Positions 1 to 4,609 of a stretch of 5,180 bases of DNA are shown piece after piece; position 1 is the stretch's first letter, and the number at the start of each line of letters is the position of its first letter. Source of the DNA: an uncultured Candidatus Saccharibacteria bacterium (GTDB lineage: Bacteria > Patescibacteriota > Saccharimonadia > Saccharimonadales > Saccharimonadaceae); assembly GCA_938049075.1 (NCBI GenBank), contig CALICZ010000165.1:1-5180 (forward strand), written 5' to 3'. The notes under the pieces were generated by a model that was given only the letters and a program-made list of their open reading frames with translations, had not been told where the DNA came from and did not search any database. A program made the position numbers and the translations under genes.

Positions 1-57
1 GGGCCGCCCAAGAAGGTTATCTACGTCAAGCGTAAGCTCGTCAGTATCGTTGTCTAG
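1..57 (+). CDS. leuS: Leucyl-tRNA synthetase, C-terminal end only (partial)
   Basis: Only the last 18 codons and a TAG stop are present; the gene begins upstream of the window. The visible tail reads GPPKKVIYVKRKLVSIVV. It closely resembles the extreme C-terminus of bacterial leucyl-tRNA synthetase, which in E. coli ends with a KVIYVPGKLLNLVV-type strand, a part of the C-terminal domain that contacts the tRNA. The enzyme charges tRNA-Leu with leucine in the cytoplasm. The Pro-Gly of the usual VPGK turn is replaced by Lys-Arg here. A hairpin terminator lies about 30 bases after the stop, so this looks like the end of its transcription unit. Eighteen residues are too few for certainty; the call rests on this short tail match. 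Confidence 0.66.
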   Translation, partial: GPPKKVIYVKRKLVSIVV

Positions 58-86
58 AAATAGCCACCTTTACTAATCTCGCCGTA

Positions 87-118
87 AAAACAGGGCGTCT
101 CATGGAGCACCCTGTTTT
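87..118 (+). terminator. Intrinsic terminator after leuS, probably bidirectional
   Basis: A perfect 9-bp stem (AAAACAGGG at 87-95, CCCTGTTTT at 110-118) encloses a 14-base region that can add a CTC/GAG inner pairing (positions 99-101 with 105-107). The A-run on the left arm and T-run on the right arm mean it could stop transcripts from both sides: leuS on the plus strand and the 223-714 gene on the minus strand. Confidence 0.8.
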
Positions 119-222
119 AGGTTGTGTGACCACGGTCTCAGCGTGTTCAGTGGATGTTGATAAACCTACGAAATAGGCAACGTAATTGCTTTAATAGGCT
201 GGATGGCGAGAAGATGATTGAT

Positions 223-714
223 CTAATGAATAGGAACACATAGAGTTACGATCTTCAGATGAAGGTCATCGTCAAACTGCAAGTGTATCCAGTTGCCACT
301 CTCGTGATTATAGCGAACCCAAGCTGAGCGCACCCACGTTGCGTTTTGATCTGCTTCATTAGCGGGGGTTCCAAGATGCCGAATTATGTCATCTCGCGTT
401 GCCGTATTGGAGAAGTCCGCAAACAGTGGATTGGCGTACGGCTTGTATTCTGAGACAGACGACCTTCCCTTTTGGGGATATAGGGTAACTGCGTCGAGCG
501 TATTGTCGTTCCAGCGAAATTCTATCCCAGCATCGTGCAGTAACCAGAATGATTCGCTCGAGTCGTAGCCAGTAAATTCTTTATCGATCTCCCGAATTAC
601 AGGAGTACAACCCAACTTGTCGATGATATGTTGCACTTCCGTCTTTACATCTTCATCGCTTCTTCCGACCAATTTGATATACCTAGTTATATTTCCTGCT
701 ATTTTCGTCGCCAT
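223..714 (-). CDS. Hypothetical protein, immunity-protein-like, 163 aa
   Basis: This is a complete soluble protein of 163 residues with no signal peptide or membrane segment. The start is well supported: a strong AAGGAG site lies 5 bases upstream of the ATG. Residues 1-45 look helical. Around residues 62-80 is a beta-type stretch (GIEFRWNDNTLDAVTLYP), and residues 107-163 form a second module containing ATRDDIIRHLGTP, WVRYNHESGNWIHLQFDDD and KIVTL. This second part resembles small uncharacterised bacterial proteins, some of which sit next to polymorphic toxins or bacteriocins as immunity proteins; that resemblance is from memory and weak. No partner toxin is visible in the window. It is a single gene inserted between leuS and rpmF, opposite in strand to its neighbours, with its own promoter overlapped by inverted repeats. 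That suggests accessory cargo under tight control rather than a housekeeping gene. No catalytic motif was recognised. Confidence 0.82.
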   Translation of the reverse strand: MATKIAGNITRYIKLVGRSDEDVKTEVQHIIDKLGCTPVIREIDKEFTGYDSSESFWLLHDAGIEFRWNDNTLDAVTLYPQKGRSSVSEYKPYANPLFADFSNTATRDDIIRHLGTPANEADQNATWVRSAWVRYNHESGNWIHLQFDDDLHLKIVTLCVPIH

Positions 715-719
715 AGGTG

Positions 720-725
720 CTCCTT
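720..725 (-). promoter_or_regulatory. Strong ribosome binding site of the 223-714 gene
   Basis: On the minus strand the sequence reads AAGGAG, 5 bases before the ATG at 714. This fixes the start codon and shows that the gene is meant to be translated efficiently when transcribed. Confidence 0.85.
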
Positions 726-738
726 ACTGAGACTAATA

Positions 739-756
739 GTATGTACCATATCATAC
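739..756. repeat. Inverted repeat over the -10 box (possible second operator)
   Basis: GTATG (739-743) and CATAC (752-756) are 5-base inverted arms with an 8-base spacer. The right arm and adjacent bases contain the -10 box of the minus-strand promoter. The arms are short and the region is A+T-rich, so chance is possible, but the position next to the stronger repeat at 760-781 makes a regulatory role plausible. Confidence 0.38.
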
Positions 757-779
757 AATATATGACATATATCTGTCAT
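750..779 (-). promoter_or_regulatory. Sigma70-type promoter of the 223-714 gene
   Basis: On the minus strand there is a -35 element ATGACA (774-779; five of six consensus bases), an 18-base spacer, and a -10 element TATGAT (750-755; five of six). Transcription would start near 742-743, giving a leader of roughly 28 bases that includes the AAGGAG site. Both promoter boxes lie within inverted repeats. Confidence 0.68.
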
Positions 780-781
780 AT
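760..781. repeat. Inverted repeat over the -35 box (candidate operator)
   Basis: ATATGACA (760-767) and TGTCATAT (774-781) are perfect 8-base inverted arms separated by 6 bases. The right arm contains the -35 box of the minus-strand promoter. The dimensions fit a site for a dimeric helix-turn-helix repressor; binding there would block RNA polymerase. No regulator gene for it is seen in the window. Confidence 0.6.
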
Positions 782-896
782 CAAAGCCATAACCTAGACG
801 TCTTAGCGAGTGTGTTCTTGATGGGGTAACAAGGCGTAATAGCTCGCTTGGCAATTGGCCATAAATATATTTTTCTATACAAAACGGCGCAAACAC

Positions 897-925
897 TAGA
901 GAATTTTGCGCTTTTAGCGTATAAT
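897..925 (+). promoter_or_regulatory. Promoter of the rpmF-nusB-Nudix-rnc cluster
   Basis: A perfect -10 box TATAAT (920-925) follows a weak -35 box TAGAGA (897-902; four of six) at 17 bases. Transcription would begin near 932, leaving a leader of about 38 bases with the AAGGAG site (955-960) of rpmF. It is the only clear plus-strand promoter before rnc ends. Confidence 0.72.
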
Positions 926-969
926 AGCTACAAGTTTTACGTCAGCCTAAAGAGAAGGAGATTTTTACT

Positions 970-1122
970 ATGGCTCAACCAAAAAAACAGAGTAGCCCAC
1001 GCAAAACCGGCCTGCGCCGCAGCCATCTGCGCCTCAAGCTTGCTCGCATGGTCAATAAAACCTCACCAGTCAAGGTCAAGACGACCAAGCGCGAGACTGG
1101 CGCTGCCAAAGCAGCTCGCTAG
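970..1122 (+). CDS. rpmF: 50S ribosomal protein bL32
   Basis: This 50-residue, very basic protein begins MAQPKKQSSPRKTGLRRSH, the characteristic bL32 N-terminus (compare MAVPKKKTSKSRRRMRRSH in other bacteria). bL32 is a structural protein of the large ribosomal subunit. The zinc-binding cysteines present in many bL32 proteins are absent, so this is a cysteine-free form that should not need zinc. An AAGGAG site at 955-960, 9 bases before the ATG, supports the start. It is the first gene after the promoter at 897-925, and nusB follows after 47 bases with no terminator between, so co-transcription with nusB, the Nudix gene and rnc is likely. The gene was recognised directly from its translated sequence; the length is slightly shorter than the usual 55-60 residues. 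Confidence 0.92.
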   Translation: MAQPKKQSSPRKTGLRRSHLRLKLARMVNKTSPVKVKTTKRETGAAKAAR

Positions 1123-1169
1123 CTTTTCGTCGATAGCAAAGAATTTTAACAAAAGAAAGAACCAACCAA

Positions 1170-1634
1170 ATGGCTTCGAACCGTCATCTTGGGCGTATAG
1201 TTGCACTCCAAACATTGTACGAATATGAATTCCGCCAGCAGGCGAATGATCCGCAGGCCGTGCCACAAGAGATTCTGGCGCGCAATCTTGAGCGTTATGA
1301 GTCGATCATTGGCGATCGAGCCTTTGTCGATACGCTCGTTGCTGGGGTGATCGAGACGCAGGCCGCGCTTGACGCTCACTTGCAACCAATTGCGCCAGAG
1401 TGGCCGCTTGATCAGATTGCTCGTGTCGACCGCAATATCTTGCGACTTGGCCTCTACGAGTTGCTGCACTGCCGCGCAACTGTTCCGCCCAAGGTGGCAA
1501 TTAACGAAGCAGTGGAGCTTGCTAAAGCGTTTGGTTCGGATAATTCAAGCAAGTTTATCAACGGTGTACTCGGCACCGCCTATCGCAACTTGCCTGGGGA
1601 GACACCAGACGATGCCAACACCGTCACACTTTGA
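1170..1634 (+). CDS. nusB: Transcription antitermination factor NusB
   Basis: NusB binds boxA RNA together with ribosomal protein S10 (NusE) and helps RNA polymerase read through rRNA operons. The 154-residue protein shows the all-helical NusB pattern: an N-terminal RIVALQTLYEYEF helix (residues 9-21), the central segment WPLDQIARVDRNILRLGLYELL (residues 78-99), and the C-terminal signature VPPKVAINEAVELAKAFG, ending in SSKFINGVLG (residues 105-135). Length is normal for the family. No strong ribosome binding site precedes the ATG; only a weak AAGAAAG stretch lies about 10 bases upstream, so translation may be modest or partly coupled to rpmF. The 3' end overlaps the Nudix gene by 23 bases, indicating a translationally linked pair. 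Stop codon is TGA, so UGA is not reassigned. Confidence 0.95.
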   Translation: MASNRHLGRIVALQTLYEYEFRQQANDPQAVPQEILARNLERYESIIGDRAFVDTLVAGVIETQAALDAHLQPIAPEWPLDQIARVDRNILRLGLYELLHCRATVPPKVAINEAVELAKAFGSDNSSKFINGVLGTAYRNLPGETPDDANTVTL

Positions 1635-2121
1635 CCGACACTTCAATCGGTTTAAAAAATATTTTGGCCGTCGCAAGCCGTCTATTCAGGAAATTGTTCG
1701 TGAACCGACGGCTGGCGGCATTGTATTCCGCTATAATAGCGACAACAAACTCGAAATCCTCCTAATTCAGGATGCTAAGGATCGCTGGACGATCCCCAAA
1801 GGGCATATTGAGAAAGGGGAGACTGCAGTGCAGACAGCTCGCCGTGAGATCGGCGAAGAAGCTGGGTTGCACGACCTTGATATGCTGGGCTGGCTGGGAA
1901 AGATTCACTTTCGCTACCGCCGAATGGAAAAGCTTGTCCTGATGACGACACAGATCTACCTTGCTCGCGTCCGCACCAGCGGCAATGAGATTCAAAAAGA
2001 AGAATGGATGAATGGCATCAAGTGGTTTCCCTTTAGCAAGGCGCTTGACCTCATCGAGTACGAAGATATTGCCAAGCTTATGCTCAAAGCCAAGAAACGC
2101 ATCCGAGAGGAGCGTCTATAA
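1612..2121 (+). CDS. Nudix family hydrolase, 169 aa
   Basis: Nudix enzymes cleave nucleoside diphosphates linked to another group, using Mg2+ bound by the Nudix box. A complete, canonical box (G-x5-E-x7-R-E-U-x-E-E-x-G-U) spans residues 64-86, from GHIEKGE to REIGEEAGL, with every conserved position intact. It is preceded by the typical TAGGIVFR strand (residues 33-40) and the DRWTIPKGH lead-in. A basic N-terminal stretch (residues 9-22) and a basic C-terminal helix ending KKRIREERL flank the domain. The substrate cannot be read from the sequence; the WTIPKGHIEKGE form is common in diadenosine polyphosphate hydrolase-like members. The ATG at 1612 lies inside nusB, with GGGGAG ten bases upstream; an in-frame extension further upstream lacks family similarity and merely shadows nusB. 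rnc begins 23 bases after the stop. This is probably a house-cleaning or RNA-end-processing enzyme, by inference only. Confidence 0.93.
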   Translation: MPTPSHFDRHFNRFKKYFGRRKPSIQEIVREPTAGGIVFRYNSDNKLEILLIQDAKDRWTIPKGHIEKGETAVQTARREIGEEAGLHDLDMLGWLGKIHFRYRRMEKLVLMTTQIYLARVRTSGNEIQKEEWMNGIKWFPFSKALDLIEYEDIAKLMLKAKKRIREERL

Positions 2122-2144
2122 CGACAGAAACGAAAGGAGTTACT

Positions 2145-2903
2145 ATGTCTGGCATGCCAACTGGCCCGTATCAAGCGTGGGCACAGCAAGCACTCGGGTT
2201 TGAATATCGCGATATTCAGCTCTTAGTCACTGCACTCACCCACCGCAGCTATGTCAATGAGCACAAAAAATCCGTTACTGAGCACAACGAGCGCCTCGAG
2301 TTCTTGGGCGATGCCGTGCTAGAGCTTGCAGTAACTGACTATCTCTACCAACACTATGCCGAGCCAGAGGGCATCCTGACGAGCTGGCGCGCAGCGCTAG
2401 TCAATACAGAAAGCAATGCCGACTCAGGCGAAGCGCTTGGCTATGGTTCACTCATCCGGATGAGCCGAGGTGAGAAGCATGGGAGTAAGCGAGCGCACCG
2501 GCAGATTCTGGCTAATGCGTATGAAGCCGTGATTGGCTCAATCTATTTGGAGCGAGGCTACGGGGCGGCAGCTGAGTTTATTGCCAAGCATACCATTAGC
2601 AAACTTGATGCCATCCTAGCCGATGGCTCGTGGCGTGACCCTAAGAGCCATTTACAAGAGGTGAGCCAACGGATCGACAGTGCTACGCCGGTGTACCGTG
2701 TCTTGGCAGAGGATGGCCCTGACCACGACAAAACCTTCACGCTTGGTGTCTTTGTCAATGATCGGCTGATGGGCCGCGGCACTGGCCCTAGCAAGCAGAC
2801 CGCCCAGCAAAAGGCCGCTCGCGCTGCTCTGGCAGCCTACCAGCAGCAAGAGACTCAAACAGGGGAGACAGAAGAGTCAGCTAAGAGCTCAGACAAGTTT
2901 TGA
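2145..2903 (+). CDS. rnc: Ribonuclease III
   Basis: RNase III cuts double-stranded RNA and processes the rRNA precursor in the cytoplasm. The 252-residue protein has the nuclease domain first (about residues 10-155), with the signature NERLEFLGDAVLE at 48-60, then a double-stranded RNA-binding domain (about 164-232: DPKSHLQEVSQ to GPSKQTAQQKAARAAL), and a short Gln/Glu/Ser-rich tail. By alignment with E. coli RNase III, E49, E52, D56, E75 and E127 match E38, E41, D45, E65 and E117. The metal ligand D114, however, is Asn here (N124, in ILANAYEAVIG). This may be a lineage variant and need not mean loss of activity. An AAAGGAG site ends 5 bases before the ATG, supporting this start over the in-frame ATG at 2154. 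Last gene of the rpmF cluster; TGA stop; no terminator before the rpsP promoter. Confidence 0.95.
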   Translation: MSGMPTGPYQAWAQQALGFEYRDIQLLVTALTHRSYVNEHKKSVTEHNERLEFLGDAVLELAVTDYLYQHYAEPEGILTSWRAALVNTESNADSGEALGYGSLIRMSRGEKHGSKRAHRQILANAYEAVIGSIYLERGYGAAAEFIAKHTISKLDAILADGSWRDPKSHLQEVSQRIDSATPVYRVLAEDGPDHDKTFTLGVFVNDRLMGRGTGPSKQTAQQKAARAALAAYQQQETQTGETEESAKSSDKF

Positions 2904-2922
2904 CCTGCAGATAAGTAACAAA

Positions 2923-2951
2923 TTGACATCGCCAGCCAAACAGTGTAGACT
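2923..2951 (+). promoter_or_regulatory. Promoter of rpsP
   Basis: A perfect -35 box TTGACA (2923-2928) is followed after 17 bases by TAGACT (2946-2951; four of six -10 bases). Transcription would begin near 2958, giving a leader of about 45 bases before rpsP. No terminator was seen after rnc, so rpsP may also receive read-through from the upstream cluster. Confidence 0.72.
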
Positions 2952-3002
2952 TGTACAGAACGAACTAACGCAAATATAAGTCAAGAAAAGGAAGTTTTAT
3001 TT

Positions 3003-3338
3003 ATGCTCGCAATTCGTTTGCAACGTCTTGGCCGCAAAGCCTACCCAGTGTACCGGCTCGCCGTACAAGAGGCTCAGCGCCACCCATCAAGCGGCCGTGT
3101 AGTGGCCTATGTTGGCAACTACAATCCGCACACCAAAGAGGCTCATATCAATACCGAGCTTGCCCAAAAGTATCTTGATAATGGTGCCCAGCCGACACCA
3201 CGTGTGGTCAAGCTATTGGCTGCTGCTGGTGTATCGCTGCCAAAGTGGGTTAAGCAGCCTGCTGGCGACAAGCACAAGGCAATCCGCAACCCAGAGAAGC
3301 TGCGTAAGCACCAGCCGAAGGAAGAGACAGAGGCTTAA
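3003..3338 (+). CDS. rpsP: 30S ribosomal protein bS16
   Basis: bS16 is a small-subunit ribosomal protein important for 30S assembly. The 111-residue product starts MLAIRLQRLGRKAYPVYRLAV, the family's typical first strand (compare [21 protein letters not shown]), and continues with the conserved VGNYNPHT segment (residues 37-44) and the GAQPTPRVVKLLAAAG helix (61-76). E. coli bS16 is 82 residues; this one carries about 30 extra, basic residues at the C-terminus (from about residue 80), ending in an acidic KEETEA. An AAGGA site lies 10 bases before the ATG. It has its own promoter and is closed by a strong terminator 26 bases downstream, so it is a single-gene unit, although khpA follows as in the rpsP-khpA-rimM-trmD order of many bacteria. 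Confidence 0.95.
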   Translation: MLAIRLQRLGRKAYPVYRLAVQEAQRHPSSGRVVAYVGNYNPHTKEAHINTELAQKYLDNGAQPTPRVVKLLAAAGVSLPKWVKQPAGDKHKAIRNPEKLRKHQPKEETEA

Positions 3339-3363
3339 AGCGACTCTCTCGCATAAGCATAGC

Positions 3364-3392
3364 AACTGCTCCGCGTATCGTGGAGCAGTTTT
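3364..3392 (+). terminator. Intrinsic terminator after rpsP
   Basis: AACTGCTCC (3364-3372) pairs with GGAGCAGTT (3382-3390). The stem can extend by one G-T and two G-C pairs to a three-base TAT loop, giving up to 12 pairs. A short T-run (3389-3392) follows the stem. It separates rpsP from khpA. Confidence 0.85.
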
Positions 3393-3477
3393 GTGATTAT
3401 CAGTAATACTTTGTCGTGCTCCAGGACAAGGCCAGTAGAAGGATCAGACGACGCAGCACCTAGCCATGTGTCTTATT

Positions 3478-3506
3478 TTGGTAGAATCCAGCCGGTATGC
3501 TACAAT
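3478..3506 (+). promoter_or_regulatory. Extended -10 promoter of khpA
   Basis: The -10 box TACAAT (3501-3506; five of six) is preceded by TGC, an extended -10 motif. TTGGTA (3478-3483; four of six) lies 17 bases upstream as the -35 box. The start would be near 3513, giving a leader of about 50 bases with a strong AAGGAGG site. Confidence 0.72.
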
Positions 3507-3562
3507 GAAAGCACAATCACAATAAATCTGAATGACAGCATAAGGAGGGAAAGAAGAAAGCT

Positions 3563-3943
3563 ATGGCGACAATTGATCAACAGTTTGTCGAATATGTCGT
3601 AAAGTCGCTGGTGGAACATCCAGACGACGTGGTGGTCGATCGGGTGATCGACGAGAAGGGCGTCTTATTGACACTCACCGTCAACCCGGAGGATCTCGGC
3701 CGTGTGATTGGCCGACGGGGCAGTACGGCACAAAGTTTACGTACCTTGCTGCGCGCGCTTGGCACGAAGAACAGTGCTCGCTACAACCTTAAGGTGGTGA
3801 ATAATGATGAGCCACATACCGCAGCATCCCAGTCTGTGGATAACTTAACCACTGATACAGTGGATAACGATGATGAGAGCGAATCGGATTTTGCAAAAAA
3901 GTCTCGCCAAGAGCTTGCAGAACTCGACGACCTTGATATATAA
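3563..3943 (+). CDS. khpA: KH-domain RNA-binding protein KhpA with acidic C-terminal tail
   Basis: KhpA (YlqC) is a small RNA-binding protein that in Gram-positive bacteria pairs with KhpB and affects cell division and RNA regulation; khpB is not in the window. Residues 1-80 form the single KH domain, with the GxxG loop as GRRG at 50-53 inside VNPEDLGRVIGRRGSTAQSLRTLLRALG. The usual KhpA is about 75-80 residues; this one is 126. The extra 46 residues are strongly acidic (15 Asp/Glu against 3 Lys/Arg), low in hydrophobics until the end, and finish SRQELAELDDLDI, which could form a short amphipathic helix. Position after rpsP matches the conserved rpsP-khpA-rimM-trmD arrangement. AAGGAGG at 3542-3548 is 14 bases before the ATG, a rather long gap; no better in-frame start exists. 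Confidence 0.9.
   Translation: MATIDQQFVEYVVKSLVEHPDDVVVDRVIDEKGVLLTLTVNPEDLGRVIGRRGSTAQSLRTLLRALGTKNSARYNLKVVNNDEPHTAASQSVDNLTTDTVDNDDESESDFAKKSRQELAELDDLDI
3835..3867 (-). repeat. Two DnaA-box-like direct repeats inside khpA
   Basis: TGTGGATAA at 3835-3843 is the complement of TTATCCACA, a perfect consensus DnaA box. AGTGGATAA at 3859-3867 differs from it by one base. The two copies are 24 bases apart in the same orientation, and CCACTG/CAGTGG (3849-3854, 3858-3863) forms a small inverted repeat with the second. They lie in the part coding for the variable acidic tail, so they may simply reflect a repeated VDN peptide. No A+T-rich unwinding region or dnaA gene is adjacent. Confidence 0.3.
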
Positions 3944-3981
3944 TACGATCAGTTCAGAAACGAACTGCGAGAAAAATAAAC

Positions 3982-4015
3982 GCTCTTTGCGAGCAAACCA
4001 ACAAGGTTTGAGAGC
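3982..4015 (+). other. Potential stem-loop in the khpA 3' untranslated region
   Basis: CAAACC (3994-3999) and GGTTTG (4005-4010) form a perfect 6-bp stem with a 5-base loop. Outside it, GCTCT (3982-3986) can pair with AGAGC (4011-4015), leaving a 7-base bulge. The first half can alternatively fold as GCTC/GAGC (3982-3985 with 3991-3994), which excludes the longer fold. It ends 14 bases before the terminator hairpin and could protect the mRNA 3' end or be part of a compound terminator; its function is unknown. Confidence 0.45.
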
Positions 4016-4029
4016 CTTATTTGTACAAG

Positions 4030-4055
4030 AAAACTGCTGTGGAGGCAGTTTTTTT
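4030..4055 (+). terminator. Intrinsic terminator after khpA, shared with the convergent gene
   Basis: AAAACTGC (4030-4037) pairs with GCAGTTTT (4045-4052) around a 7-base loop, and a run of seven T (4049-4055) follows: a textbook rho-independent terminator. The left arm begins with an A-run, so on the minus strand the same hairpin ends in TTTT and may also stop the 4183-4509 transcript. Confidence 0.87.
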
Positions 4056-4182
4056 GTTGGGTGAACGTATAGTGTAGCAGAGGCTAAAGTGGTAGCTGTA
4101 TGAGCTTATATAACAACGAGTTTTATATGCTATCCGGATGAAGTGGTGAGTGAGCGAGTGACGTCAAAAAGGTTCTCATATA

Positions 4183-4509
4183 CTACCGCAGCCGGCTCAA
4201 AATATTCGTCAAGCCAGCAATACCAGCAATAAGTAAGAGTAAGACGCCAATGATTACAATCAGCAAACCATAATGGGGTTGGTACCTTGGTGGATTGTAG
4301 CCGTGAGTATGGCGCGGATCGTGGCGGGTGGCTTCGGTATCAATCGAGATATTGGCAATCGCTGGTTCCACAAGGTGTCGAGACACCGCTGCCTCACCGT
4401 CGAACTGCTCGAATGTAATATTCTCGTTGAGCGGCGTGATAGTCGTACGCCGGCTCGATAGTTCGAGACGCTGCGCGGTAGTGTTATCTGTCTCTGATCC
4501 AAAATCCAT
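4183..4509 (-). CDS. Hypothetical small tail-anchored membrane protein, 108 aa
   Basis: The family is not recognised. Residues 1-60 are polar and rich in Thr, Asn, Glu and Ser, probably poorly structured. Residues 62-80 form a linker rich in His, Pro, Arg and Tyr (RHDPRHTHGYNPPRYQPHY). Residues 81-103 are one clear hydrophobic helix (GLLIVIIGVLLLLIAGIAGL). The protein ends four to five residues later in SRLR. There is no N-terminal signal peptide, so it looks like a C-terminally anchored single-pass protein; orientation is uncertain because both flanks carry positive charge. An in-frame ATG 10 codons upstream (4539) lies within the promoter, so the ATG at 4509 is preferred. No ribosome binding site is present there; the -10 box ends 9 bases upstream, suggesting a leaderless or near-leaderless mRNA. 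It is divergent from trmD and convergent with khpA, in the place where rimM is often found. Confidence 0.7.
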   Translation of the reverse strand: MDFGSETDNTTAQRLELSSRRTTITPLNENITFEQFDGEAAVSRHLVEPAIANISIDTEATRHDPRHTHGYNPPRYQPHYGLLIVIIGVLLLLIAGIAGLTNILSRLR

Positions 4510-4518
4510 AGCATAACC

Positions 4519-4548
4519 AGTATAACAAATAAAAAACATAAGCGTAAA
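4519..4548 (-). promoter_or_regulatory. Promoter of the 4183-4509 gene (near-leaderless)
   Basis: On the minus strand, TATACT (4519-4524; five of six -10 bases) is preceded by TGT, an extended -10 motif. TTTACG (4543-4548; four of six) is the -35 box at 18 bases. Transcription should start within a base or two of the ATG at 4509. Confidence 0.62.
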
Positions 4549-4573
4549 GACCTGAATCTCTCGCAGTATCTGT

Positions 4574-4602
4574 TAGACGGTGCTGCGGTAATTTGCTACA
4601 CT
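4574..4602 (+). promoter_or_regulatory. Promoter of trmD (leaderless)
   Basis: TACACT (4597-4602; four of six) is preceded by TGC, an extended -10 motif, with TAGACG (4574-4579; four of six) at 17 bases as the -35 box. Only 7 bases separate the -10 box from the trmD ATG, so transcription should start at or next to the ATG. The AGGAG at 4603-4607 would then be outside the mRNA, and is in any case only 2 bases from the ATG. Confidence 0.58.
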
Positions 4603-4609
4603 AGGAGAG

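Noticed and set aside
165..178. CCTA/TAGG mini-hairpin considered as terminator of the 223-714 gene
   Set aside because: Only four base pairs; the 9-bp bidirectional hairpin at 87-118 is a far better candidate.
699..896. 65-codon minus-strand ORF covering the leader of the 223-714 gene
   Set aside because: It runs through the promoter and inverted repeats, overlaps the next gene's start, has no clear ribosome binding site and no recognisable domain.
848..1228. 126-codon plus-strand ORF across rpmF
   Set aside because: It is rpmF read in another frame; bL32 is unmistakable in the true frame and this reading has no family features.
1369..1611. Upstream in-frame extension of the Nudix gene
   Set aside because: It lies wholly inside nusB, shows no Nudix-family similarity, and a better start at 1612 has a GGGGAG site and normal length.
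3393..3602. 69-codon plus-strand ORF between rpsP and khpA
   Set aside because: It begins at the end of the rpsP terminator, spans the khpA promoter and ribosome binding site, and overlaps khpA out of frame.
4510..4539. Ten-residue N-terminal extension (MFFICYTGYA) of the small membrane protein
   Set aside because: Its codons coincide with the extended -10 promoter and spacer, and no ribosome binding site precedes that ATG.
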